Part shown: piece after piece, positions 51,408-63,100 of the stretch
Layout of the letters: every line of letters starts with the position of its first letter
Numbering within the stretch: the first letter of the stretch is position 1
Assembly (NCBI RefSeq): GCF_029525575.1
Contig: NZ_JAPDIA010000003.1
Location: 1,790,214-1,854,213 of the forward strand
Direction of reading: 5' to 3'
Source: Cohnella rhizosphaerae
GTDB taxonomy: Bacteria > Bacillota > Bacilli > Paenibacillales > Paenibacillaceae
DNA length: 64,000 nt
Notes under the pieces: model-generated
Told to the model about the DNA's origin: nothing
What the model saw: only the letters and a program-made list of their open reading frames with translations
The model's database searches: none
Program-made: the position numbers and the translations under genes

Positions 51408-52511
51408 TTGAAAAAACGAATCCTGTTTGTTTTGATGATGGCTGTGCTGGTGAACGGTTTTACACTGACTGCGAGCGCTGCATCCAAACCGCCCACGTTT
51501 GTCAGTGTGGTCATGGATGGGATGAAGCTTTGGTTCCCGGATGCGCAAGCGTTTGTGGATGACAATCAGCGGACGTTGGTGCCGGTGCGATTTGTAGCGG
51601 AGGCGCTCGGCGCAAAGGTCGGCTGGGAAGCGGGGAGCCGAGCGGTTCCGATCCAAAAGGGCGATCAGTCTATCCGGCTAACCATCGGCAGTAAGGTTGC
51701 GACGGTGAATAGCGAAGAAGTGGCTTTCGATACCCAGGCAGTGATGCAAGGCGGTCGAACCTTTGTCCCGCTGCGGTTTGTCAGCGAAATCCTCGGCGTA
51801 ACGGTGGAATGGGACGATAAAACGAATACGGTGTTGCTTTCAACCAAGGCATTGGAGAGTAAGAACGATCCTTGGGGGCGATTGATTCGCACCTCCAATT
51901 TGCCGAGCAACGCAGCGGATTATCCTTACATTCTGGCGGATATTCCGAATGCGATGTACGAGCTGGCTTATCCGTATTCCGACCCGGAGGATCGAAAGGT
52001 ATCCTCTACGCTCTATTCGACCATTTCGGAGTACAACAAAGAGAACGTGGACATTTGGCTGAGCAGACTGAAAACGTTTGGCGCATTGTGGCTGAATGTG
52101 GATTACCGGACGATAGATGACGCATGGGCGCAGGCATTATTTGCGACCAAGCTGCAAAACTCCGACGCGGAGCTGAAATATATTCGCCAGTATGTCGAGT
52201 GGGTAAAGGAAAACAAAATTCAGGTTGAGGGCTACCTAGATCCGGAGCCTTCCATGATCTATTATGATGGCTTTGGCGGCGACTACATCCGGGTCAAGTT
52301 CAGAATCAAATTTGTTTCGTTCGACAAACAGGACGGTCTGCTGTACGACGAATGGTTTCCGAAGGACGCCAAATTCGAAAAAAATGTGTGGTATGAAGGA
52401 TACTCGGATATAAAAATGAAGGCCAGTGTTGGTGGCGACTGGGGCAACTCCTTGAAGGTCTCTTCAACAGCAAGCCTGTTCTTCAATCACACCATATCAA
52501 AGGTGGAGTAG
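51408..52511 (+). CDS. Secreted protein with copper-amine-oxidase-like N-terminal (stalk) domains
   Basis: The TTG start is chosen because GAAGGAG lies 8 nt upstream. A signal peptide ('FVLMMAVLVNGFTLTASA') is followed by two CuAO_N/stalk repeats ('VDDNQRTLVPVRFVAEALGAKVGWE', 'QGGRTFVPLRFVSEILGVTVEWDDKTNTVLL'), a wall-associated module common in Paenibacillus. The 200-residue C-terminal part is not recognised. 367 aa, intact. 51190-51407 shows no gene. Confidence 0.85.
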   Translation: MKKRILFVLMMAVLVNGFTLTASAASKPPTFVSVVMDGMKLWFPDAQAFVDDNQRTLVPVRFVAEALGAKVGWEAGSRAVPIQKGDQSIRLTIGSKVATVNSEEVAFDTQAVMQGGRTFVPLRFVSEILGVTVEWDDKTNTVLLSTKALESKNDPWGRLIRTSNLPSNAADYPYILADIPNAMYELAYPYSDPEDRKVSSTLYSTISEYNKENVDIWLSRLKTFGALWLNVDYRTIDDAWAQALFATKLQNSDAELKYIRQYVEWVKENKIQVEGYLDPEPSMIYYDGFGGDYIRVKFRIKFVSFDKQDGLLYDEWFPKDAKFEKNVWYEGYSDIKMKASVGGDWGNSLKVSSTASLFFNHTISKVE

Positions 52512-52516
52512 ATATA

Positions 52517-55500
52517 ATGAAGCTTTCCAAATCGCATAAATTTATCTTGTACATGCTGCTGGCATGTACTTTTTTTTATGTCGCTGATGCCTCAGCAGTT
52601 ACTCGCCGCTTCTCCTGAAATCAATATTAAGGAAGGAGCTATCCAATTTGAAATCACCAGCACGGCGGCTACAACTTCTATTCGGTACAGAACGGTAGGC
52701 TGGGTAGTCACACGAGAACAGGCATGCTCTTCGACAGTGCCCAAGCAATGCAGCGATCCGCGAGCACTGCCGCACGCGCTGTTTCTCGATCAAGAGGTCA
52801 GGCAAAAAGGGCAGTATCCCGATCCTCCTATCCCTGGTCAGCCCCTGACCTCATTATACGAAGTGCCGGAATCGGTCGTCACTCAGCAATTGTGGGCGGC
52901 AGGCATGGATGGCATTCAGGACAATGACGATTTATATTTCTATGCGGTCATGGTCTCCATCAATGGCGACGGCTCGGTCCGCAAAGGCCCCTTCTATACG
53001 TTGTCGGGCATCAAGCAGGCTGAGGGCTGGCTGCATCCCGACGATCTCGATGACTATTTCGGCCTCCATATTCCGTATCGCAGCGCCAAATTTCCGGTGG
53101 ATGTCGTGGCCAAAACCGTCGATGGCCGGGTCATTCAAAATCCGGACGTCACGTTCCTGAAAGGCAAATACAAAATTGGCGAGGAAATTAACCATGAGTT
53201 TCCCGCAGTTATTGAGGATGGCGGGAAAACGTATCGGATTGTTCGCTCCTACATGACTCCGAAGCAGGATGCGACGCAGAAAAAGTGGGTGCAGGAAAAC
53301 CCCGAAACCAACGATAAGGTTCGGATTCGAAGCTTCACGGTGGCGCTTGGCGGTTCGGACGTGATTGCCGAATATGAGGAAGCCGCCAGTCCGGTGAAGG
53401 CCATCTACCAAAAGGAAGACGGCACAGTGCTGCAGGAAGTGGACAAGGGCGAGTTTGCAACTGGAGCAGAAGCCAACCATACCTTTGAGGCGACGATCAC
53501 TAAGGGCGGCCAAACCTATGACATCATCCGCTCCTATATTACCAGCAACAGCAATCCCTCGGAGAAGTTGTTCATTCAGGAAAAAGACGACGACAAGCTG
53601 CGGGAGCGTTCCATTCTGGTTGGGCCGGGCGGCTCCAACTTTGTCGGTATCTACAAGGTGCCTTCACCTGTGACGGTGACCTCCCGCATCGACGCGCCGA
53701 CCGAGGCATCGTCGTCGGAAACGGCGGTTATCGGCGATTTCGTCTTTGAAGCCAAATCGCCGAACCCGCTCAAGTCCTACCAAATCACGCGCATCGAAAA
53801 TGCGCAATTGGTCAACGCCAGTCAACAAACCGGCGCGTTGAACGGCAAATCGGCGGGCCAATCGCTGCCGATCCGTATCCCGCTCGGCAGCGGCGATAGC
53901 GTCACGGTGAAGATTACGGTTGTCGTGGCGGATACCGCAGGACAAACGGGCGATTCCACCTCGGATCATACGGTGACCATCCATGGCGGCGAGGATACCT
54001 CGCAGACCGGCTCGGAGCAGCAGAGCGAGGCCATGGATGCCTCCGCATCGGCGGTCATCAAGGCGGATGCGCGCGGCGCGGAGCGATTCGATGTGACCAA
54101 GGGCATCCCGACATCCGAAAGTCTGTACGTGAATGCGAACGCCAGATCTTACCTGTATCGCAACCAGTTCACGGAGATCAAGGGAACGAAGCCGTATCCG
54201 ATCACCGTCAGCCGCACGTATTCGTTGTCCTGGACCGAGCGTGTCCCCGGCCCGCCGGACAGCGAAGGCCATCCGACGACCGTTTCGGTATCTCGTTCGG
54301 ATACGCAAACGGTCACCCAAAGCTATACGTTGGAACGCAAGTTTAGCTATTGGTTAATCGACCGGCTGGAGGTATACGGCCTGCAGCAAGCGGACGTTTC
54401 CAATTATGCCTTGCCGGGCGGCAAGGTGACGCTGCAACCGAGCGGTTACACGCCGCCAACCGTGTCGGCCAGCCATGACGCTTCGCCGTCCGCGCATGTA
54501 ACCGATCCGGTTTATCGTAACGTCATTCTGCCCGGAAAATCGTTGAACGGCGGCTCCAGCCGCCCCTCCGTACCCTCCGAGAATTGGAAGGGGGAAGCGG
54601 AGCAGGCGGTCGGGAAAATCAAGGTGCGCAACGATTCGCTCGTCTTTAATGGGCAGACCGTTATGGACAATCGCACGGTGGAGGAAGCGGCTCCGGCTCC
54701 GGGGACGATCCCGGCTGCGCCGATGATCGGGCAAAATGTGCTGTACGGCAGCGGCTATGTCATTGATGCGGGCAAAAGCAACAAGGCTGCACAGCCGAGC
54801 AGCGGGACGCTCGCCTATTCCTTGGTTAAAGGCATTGGCGGCGGTAGCAAGCAAACCTTCCCGATTGCCGGTATCAACCCGGTGACGGTGCATACGCCGG
54901 TAGTCAATTTCGCCTCGGTGTCCGACGATCGGGCCCATAACCAGAAAACGGTGCCGACTGCCGGACGCTCGACGCTCATCCTGAACCGCCCCTTTACTGT
55001 CACGATTCCGACCAGCGGTCAGCATCGCGACATTACGGGCTATGGCAACCGGGATTACGCCAAGTATATCCGGGACAAGCAGGTGCGCTTCCCCTTCGAT
55101 GTGTACAAGGCCGACGGCACTACACTGATTCCGAAGGAAACCTGGACGTCGATTCCGGTCGGTCAGCTACAGGCGACGTTTTATTTGCCCGTTTGGGTAG
55201 ACGAAGGTAATTATGAGGTGCTGTTCCGTTCCTTTGCCGAAAACAGCCCGGCTTCGTTTACCTCGCAATCGAATGCCAATCTGGACGTAACCCATCATGT
55301 GGCGACGCAGATCGTGCCGGTCGAGGTGATCGGGCGGTTGTTCGATTTCCGCATCACCGACATTGCGGACTACCAGTGGGAGACGGTATTCCGCGCGGCC
55401 AAGGGGAGCGCCACACCAACCGGCAACAGCTATTGGGTCGGGCCGAAAGACGTCGACGGCGCAGCGCGGGGTAATGCCGCTCCCTATGTGCTGCCGATTC

Positions 55501-56348
55501 GGCCGGGCAGCCACCCGGAGAGCGGCAAGAAAAACGTGGCGATCAAGACGGGCTATCATTTCAAGTTTGAGGTGAAGACGCTCGGCAACATGTTCGGTTC
55601 GGGCGACGGTATCCTGATCACGCCGACCTTTTACTTCGTGGACAAGAAGGGGCAGAGCCGACAGCCGGTGGACCTGTACTATCATTCGGGCGACAAACGC
55701 TTTATTCGCATCGGCTCTGCGGAGGACACGGAGCAGCGGCTGGTGACGTTGGATACCCGCCTGCGCAACGTGCCACAGCAAGAGCTGACGAATACCGCAA
55801 GCTCACTTTGGAAGTTGAATGGCGCGACGGGCAATCAGGCGGCGTATGTGCAGCAATTTCTGAAGGATGCGGCGCAAAAGAAGATTGTTGTGGGCGGCTA
55901 TGACGGCATGCTGCTGCCGTCGCAGCTTCGGACCTTCATCGGAAGCATGCAGGTGCCAAGCGGCGTCGATGCGGCGCGGGCCAATACGTCCGCTCAGCTT
56001 TGGCGCGGCGAATACAGCTTGCCCGCCGCGCCGTATGCGGTGCCTGCCGGCTTCAATGTGGCCGAGTACGGACGGACGCACAAGCTAGATGACCAATCAC
56101 CGATCTTCCTGCGCGACGGTTACCTGATCGTCAATTTCAATATCGAAACGATCCGCAATCGGAACACAAGTCAACCGCATTTGCAGTACAAGAATGCGCC
56201 GCTGGATAACCAATGGCAGTTGGAGGGATTTGGCCAAAGCTTTGTCGATCCGTATGGAGCCAAGTTCACCTTGCTGGACGGCGATGTGGCGTTCTATCAT
56301 GCGGACTTGTCCAGCTATGACGATTTTGGAACAGGCGGCACCCATTAA
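52517..56348 (+). CDS. Large secreted surface protein with MucBP-like repeats, +1 frameshift
   Basis: This protein is about 1,276 aa. Reading breaks at T8 (52570-52577). With T7 the start 'MKLSKSHKFILYMLLACTFFMSLMPQQLLAASPE' is a proper signal peptide. Two ~90-residue repeats begin near residue 170 ('VDVVAKTVDGRVIQNPD', 'VKAIYQKEDGTVLQEVDKG') and resemble MucBP-type adhesin modules. Later parts contain Ser/Thr-rich beta domains ('ITGYGNRDYAKYIRDKQVRFPFDVY'). It has no LPXTG motif or C-terminal helix. It follows the pilus module and could be an adhesin or mating-surface protein displayed through the anchored proteins upstream. Confidence 0.75.
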
Positions 56349-56373
56349 CGTGCATCAGCCGGGAGGAATGAAT

Positions 56374-56859
56374 ATGTTTGAGAAGCTGCAAAGCGCCGCT
56401 CCCGACGAAGCGGCTTATTTTTATTCCGGTTCGGCGGAGCAAGAAATCGGACGCGGCTGTATCGGCCATCTGCGCGGAGATTTCGGACGCTCGGGCGAAG
56501 AGTTTTGGGTGACCTGGTTTCCCCGGCGTTCTCCCTTTGAAACGACGGCCTTCAAGGAAGAATTGGGCAAGGTGTTTCAAGCCATCGGCGACCAGGACGT
56601 GCTGAAAAGCCGTCAGCAAATGCTTCGCTTTTGCAGCAAGCACCCGGAGACGCGCATCAATGGCGCATGGAGCACGGACGTATACGGCTTCCGCATGGAG
56701 ACGCCCGAGCACCGCTACTTCCTTCGCTGCTTTCCCTTTGCCGGGGACTACAACTTCTACCTGTACTGCTACGCGCGCCCGGAGCGCGTGGCCGAGCAGC
56801 AGCGGCAAGCCCCTTCCGCGCCCGCCGCGCAGAAGAACAAGACGGAGCCGCAGCGATAG
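56374..56859 (+). CDS. Conserved ICE-associated protein
   Basis: The second ATG ('MFEKLQSAAPDEAAYFYSG') is chosen because GGGAGG lies 7 nt before it. 161 aa. 'CIGHLRGDFGRSGEEFWVTWFP' and '...YGFRMETPEHRYFLRCFP...YNFYLYCYAR' recur in a small cytoplasmic protein found near the anti-restriction megaprotein of Clostridia/Bacilli integrative elements. Function unknown. Confidence 0.7.
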   Translation: MFEKLQSAAPDEAAYFYSGSAEQEIGRGCIGHLRGDFGRSGEEFWVTWFPRRSPFETTAFKEELGKVFQAIGDQDVLKSRQQMLRFCSKHPETRINGAWSTDVYGFRMETPEHRYFLRCFPFAGDYNFYLYCYARPERVAEQQRQAPSAPAAQKNKTEPQR

Positions 56860-56871
56860 GAGGAGGACGCC

Positions 56872-57138
56872 ATGAACGATCTGACGCGTTACCGGCTGCT
56901 GGCGGAAGCCTCGCTTCCTCCGGCGGCGAAACTGCTGTACAGCTATTTGCTCGATTTGGCGGGCGGACGAAACGGCACGGTGTGGCTGTCCTCCCGCCGT
57001 CTGGCATCCGAGGTCGGCCTCTCCACCTCAGCCATTCGCCGCAATCTGCATCGTCTGGAGCAGAGCGGACTCATTCATCGCACCTCCCGGTATTCCGAGG
57101 AGGGCATTCGGCTGACCAACAAAATTACGCTACTGTAA
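56872..57138 (+). CDS. Small winged-helix DNA-binding protein
   Basis: AGGAGG precedes the ATG. 88 aa, intact. 'LLYSYLLDLAGGRNGTVWLSSRRLASEVGLSTSAIRRNLHRLEQSGLIHR' is a MarR/replication-initiator-like winged helix. It is probably a local transcriptional regulator of the element, placed immediately before the megaprotein gene. Confidence 0.8.
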   Translation: MNDLTRYRLLAEASLPPAAKLLYSYLLDLAGGRNGTVWLSSRRLASEVGLSTSAIRRNLHRLEQSGLIHRTSRYSEEGIRLTNKITLL

Positions 57139-57152
57139 AGGGGGGTGCCCCT

Positions 57153-60100
57153 ATGACAGCCAAGCTGCAGCGCATGGTCGAGCTGTCGGCCCGCACGGCG
57201 CATGCGCTGGCGAGCGATACCGAACGATGGGCCGATTTCCTTCGAACCGCCGCATGGAACTACAAGTATCCGTTTCAGGATCAGTTGCTGATCTACGCGC
57301 AGCGCCCCGACGCCACCGCCTGCGCTCCGATTGAGGTCTGGAACCGCAAGCTGAACCGCTGGGTCAAGCGCGGCGCGAAGGGCATCGCGCTGATTGAGGA
57401 TCGGAGCAGCAGCCTGGGGCTGCGCCATGTGTTTGACGTTTCGGACACGCAAAGCCGCCAGTCGCACGCCGTGCCGCTTTGGCGCATGGAGGAGGCGGAT
57501 ACGGAGGCTGTACTGGAAACGCTGGAGAACGCCTTCGGCCACGAACGGGAGCCGGGCATGGAGCTGCCCGCCTCCTTGCTGGCCGCGGCGCGAAATGCGG
57601 TGGAGGATCACAGCGCCGATTATGTGCGGCTGCTGCTCGCCGAGCGCGACAACAGCCTGCTCGAAGAACTGGATGCCTCGCATGTCGAGCTGCTGTTCCG
57701 GGAAACCGCGCAGCATGCCGTCGCCTATATGGCGATGGCCCGTTGCGGTCAAGAGCCGTCCCATTATATCAATAGCGACGACCTGTCCAGTGTCGGATAC
57801 TTCACTACCTTGCCCGCCCTTTCGCATTTGGGCGCGGCAATCAGCGATGTGGCGGAAACGATGCTGCGGGAAATCGAAACCACGGTGCGGGCCTTGCACC
57901 GGGACAGAGAACGTCCGCTTCCCCGCACCATTGCAACGCAGGAATCGATCCCGCACAATGAGGATAAACCACGCGAGAGGATGATCGAACATGGAACTGA
58001 CGTACACGCAGAGCGGGGGATTACCTGCTGCCGGATCTGGCGCAGCCGGAGGCGATGAGCATCGGCAAATACGGCCTGCTGCGCAAGACGTTTCTGAAAA
58101 CCGAGCGCAAGGGCACCTACGCCCACCTGATGCTCTCGGAGCAACTGCACCCGCATCTGACGGAGATCGACCGGACGACGAGGGTGCAGATCGAGTTGAC
58201 CTTGGCCCAACTGCTGGAGCAGCACCCAGCACCGGACAAAGCGACCGACCCGCTGGGCTGGACGGGGCACCTGAACAGCCTGAAGCAGCAGGCGGAGGAG
58301 CTGATCCTGAGCGAACTGGTGTATCGCTAAGCTGGCGTGACCGGAGAACGGAGGACAATCGTCTTCCGTTTTTTCATGACACGGACAAGATCAACGACAT
58401 GCTGCGAACTGCGCCGCTCTTGCAGAGCAAGGCGGAGATCGCAGCTTTTTTTTGATGGCAGCGACGAACGCACGTTGTATGTCAGGAGCCTGTTTCCTCC
58501 GGGACAGACGGAACTGGAACTGGAGCCGGACAACTGGATCGGCGTGGAGCCTTACCAGAATGTGCTGCATATGTGGACGGGCCGAGCGGATGACCGGACG
58601 GCGCAGAGCTTCTACGATTGGGGCGTGATCGTCGGCCATATCCACAGCATGCTGCTGCTAAATGAATGGGACCGGACGCAGCAGCCGGAGCCGTCCGCTC
58701 AGCAGCAAACGATGTGGCTGGAGGAAGCCGCGGAGGAACGAACCGCTGCCTTTGTCTGGCCACAGGCGGTGATTGATGCCGTCCTGCAAAACGGCAGCGG
58801 CGTGGAAAACGGCAAGCTGCGAATTGCCCTTCATTTTCAGCAATCGCTGTCGGCGCAGGACCATATCGAGTTTTTGAAACGGGAATACGGGACAGGCGGT
58901 CGAGCCCCCGCGTTGACCGGTACGCACATCCATGAGCATCACGACAGCAAGGGCATTACCTTGGAACGCGGGTTTCGAGCGGCCCAGGAAGACAAGCTGG
59001 TGCTGCCCTGGACGAAGGTGCAGAAACGGATCGGCGAGCTGCTGGCCGCAGGGCGGTATCTGAATCGTCGGGAAACGGAGCAGTTGCCCGCCTATGCCGA
59101 ACAACTGGAGGAGCAACGCAGGCAACGCGAAGCCGAAATGCATGAACGGCGGCTTTCTTCGCCGGAGTCGCCGCCCGATGCCCCGCCGCGCGACCGGAAA
59201 AGCCTGCGCTATGCGTACGCCGAGGGCAGTTCGCTTTTCATCGGCGCGGATGAATATGAGATCGTGCAACTGGAGGCGCGCAAGGTATGGTTGCAGGATA
59301 AGCAGTTCCCGCTGTTCTCCAAGGAATTGAGCCGCGGGGAACTGGAACGCCTGCTACGCGACAATCCGCTGAACGACCATTTGCTGACAAACGAACCGCT
59401 ATCCGAGGCAGAAGTAGCATTATGGGAAACCGAAGAGACGGAGGAGCGTGCGGAGGTACCGGAAGGGCTGGGAGAACCAGCAGAACCAGCAAAATCAGAG
59501 CAAACAACTTTGGTGCAAACGACAGAAAACGAATCGCCTGCTTCCAAGGCCGCTGCCCTTCCTCGCGAACCGACGCACAATTACAGTATTACGGATTATG
59601 CCTTGGGTCACGGAGGCACTAAAACAAAGTTCCGCCGCAACGTGGAGGCGATTCGGCTGCTCCAACAGTTGGAGCAGGACAACCGCCAAGCGAATACGGA
59701 GGAACAAGCAGTGCTGGCGCATTATGTGGGCTGGGGCGGCATTCCGCAGGCGTTCGATGACGCCAACGCCCAATGGACGAATGAATACGCCGAGCTGCAG
59801 GCGCTGCTCGACCCGGAGGAATACGCATCCGCCCGCGCTTCGACGTTGAACGCCCATTACACGTCGCCGACCGTCATCCGGGCGATGTATGAATGTCTGG
59901 AGCAGATGGGCTTCCGCAACGGCAACATTTTGGAGCCTTCCTGCGGGATTGGCAACTTCTTTGGATTGGTGCCGGAATCGTTTCAGGATTCGCGGCTGTT
60001 TGGCGTGGAATTGGACAGCTTGACCGGGCGCATCGCTAAGCAGCTTTACCCACAGGCGTCCATTGCGATCAGCGGATACGAGCGGACGAGTCTGCCGGAC

Positions 60101-63100
60101 AGCTTCTTTGACCTTGCCATCGGCAATGTGCCGTTCGGCGGCTATGGCGTGGCGGACAAAAAATATGACAAGCACAAGCTTCTGATTCACGATTACTTTT
60201 TCGCCAAAACGCTCGACAAGGTGCGGCCCGGCGGCATTATCGCCTTCATTACCTCCAAGGGCACGATGGACAAGCAAAATCCGGCCGTGCGCCGGTACAT
60301 CGCGGAACGGGCGGCACTTCTCGGCGCGGTTCGTCTGCCAAGCAATGCGTTTTTGGCCAATGCCGGAACGGAAGTGACCGCTGACATTCTCTTTTTGCAA
60401 AAGCGGGACCGCATGGTGACCGTCAGCGAGCAAAGCGAGCCGTGGCTGGCGCTGGCCGAGACGATGGACGGCGTGCCGATCAACGCCTACTTTGCCGCCC
60501 AACCGGATATGGTGCTGGGCACAATGGCATTTGATGATCGGATGTACGGCAATCGCGAGGAAACCACCTGCCGCCCGTACCCGGACGCGCCGCTTGACGA
60601 GTTGCTGCGCGAAGCGCTATCCAACATCCACGCCGAATGGGTGGAAGCGGAACGCGAGGAACAGCCGGAGGAAGAAGTCGCCTCGTTGCCGGCCGATCCG
60701 AACGTGCGCAATTTCAGCTTTGCTTTGGTTGAAGGTCGCATCTATTTTCGCGAGAACAGCCGCATGCACCCGGTGGAAACGTCGGCGACGGCGGCGGGAC
60801 GCATCAAGGGCATGCTTCAGCTTCGGGACACCGTGCGCGAGCTGATCGAATACCAGACCGAGGACGGCAGCGAGGAAGCGATCCGCGAGCAGCAGCGCAA
60901 ATTGAACGTGCAGTATGATCGCTTCGCAGCGCAGTACGGGCTGATAAACAGCCGCGCCAACAGTCTCGCCTTTTCGGACGATAGCTCTTATTTTCTGCTA
61001 TGTTCGCTGGAAATTCTTGATGATGAAGGGCGCATGCTGCGGAAGGCGGACATGTTTACGAAGCGCACTATTCGACAACGGACGCAGGTCGAGCGCGTGG
61101 ATACCGCCTCCGAAGCGCTGGCGGTGTCCATCGGTGTCAAAGCACGCGTCGATTTGCCCTATATGAGCGAACTGACCGGCATTCCCGAGGAAAAGCTGGT
61201 GCAGGACCTACGCGGCGTCATTTTCCCCAATCCTGAGCAAATGGATGAAAACGGCGAGCCGCTGTACGAAACGGCCGACGCGTATTTGTCCGGTCCTGTA
61301 CGCGACAAGCTGCGTATCGTCAAGCAGCTCGCAGCCTACGATACCGAGCGGTATGCCGAAAATGTCAAGGCGCTGGAGGCGGTGCAGCCCCCGGATTTGA
61401 CGGCTTCCGAGATCGATGTCCGGCTGGGGGCGACTTGGCTGCCTCCCGACGTGATTCGCGATTTCATGTTCGAACTGCTGGATACGCCGCCGATGTTCCG
61501 CCCTTCCATTCAAGTGCTATATTCCGACTATACGGCGGCATGGAACGTGCGCGGCAAGAGTGACGACCGGAGCAACAACATCAAGGCCAACGTCACCTAC
61601 GGCACCGAACGGATTAATGGCTACAAAATTCTTGAGGATACACTCAATCTGCGGGATGTGCGCATTTTCGATACCGTGACCGAAAGCGGCGTGGAGAAGC
61701 GGGTGCTGAACCGGAAGGACACGGCCATTGCCCAGCAAAAGCAGGAGCTGATGAAGGAAGCGTTCGGCGAATGGATTTGGCGAGATCCGCAGCGCCGCGA
61801 ACGATTGACACGCCTGTACAATGACCGGTTCAACGCCATTCTGCCGCGCGAATACGACGGGAGCCATATCCGCTTTACCGGGATGAACCCGGAAATCCGG
61901 CTCCGGCAGCATCAGGTGAACGCGGTCGCCCGCACGCTCTATGGCGGCAACGCGCTCTTTGCCCATTGCGTCGGTGCGGGCAAAACGTTTGCGATGACCG
62001 CTGCGGCGATGGAGAGCAAGCATTTGGGCTTGTGCAACAAAAGCATGTTTGTCGTCCCGAACCACTTGATTGAGCAGTGGGCCGCCGAGTTTTTGCAGCT
62101 TTATCCGTCGGCGAATGTGCTGGTAACGACGAAAAAGGACTTTGAGACAAAAAATCGCAAAACGTTTTGCGCTCGCATTGCCACTGGTGACTATGATGCG
62201 ATCATTATCGGGCATTCGCAGTTCGAGAAGATTCCGATTTCAATGGAGCGCCAGCGGCAGCAGCTCGCAGAACAGATTTACGAAATCACCGGCGGCATTC
62301 GCGAGTTAAAGGAAGCCAAGGGAGAGCGCTACGCGATCAAGCAACTGGAGAAGACGAAGAAGACGCTGCAGATCAAGCTGGAAAAGCTGACCGACACAAG
62401 CCGCAAGGACGATGTGGTGACATTCGAGGAACTGGGCGTAGACCGGCTGTTTGTGGATGAGGCGGATTCGTATAAGAACCTGTTCCTGTACACCAAAATG
62501 CGCAACGTGGCCGGGCTGTCGCAAACCGAAGCGCAGAAGTCTTCGGACATGTTCATGAAGTGCCGGTATCTGGACGAGTTTACCGAAGGACGCGGCATCA
62601 TCTTTGCCACCGGGACGCCGATCTCGAACTCGATCACGGAAATGTATACGATGCAACGTTATTTGCAGTACGCGAGCTTGCAGAAGCAGGGCTTGCAGCA
62701 TTTTGACGCGTGGGCATCGACCTTTGGCGAAACCGTCACGGCCATTGAACTGGCTCCGGCAGGGACGGGATATCAGGCGAAAACACGCTTTGCGCGCTTT
62801 TACAACCTGCCGGAGCTGATGAATATGTTCAAGGAAGTGGCCGACATCCAAACGGCCGACATGCTCCAGCTTCCGGTGCCGAAGGCGCATTTCCATAACG
62901 TCGCGGTGCCGCCAAGCGAGTTTCAGCGGGAGATGGTCGCCGATCTCGCCCGCCGCGCGGAGCAGGTTCGGGCTAAAGCGGTCGAACCGCACGAGGACAA
63001 CATGCTGCTCATTACCAACGACGGGCGCAAGCTGGCGCTTGATCAACGGCTGACCAATCCGCTGTTGCCGGACGACGAGGGCAGCAAGATCAGTGCCTGC

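Noticed and set aside
8209..58453. Genuine pseudogenisation of most genes in the window
   Set aside because: All lesions are one-base expansions of homopolymers, no other inactivating change is seen in these genes, and protein conservation is intact on both sides. Decay would give mixed lesions.
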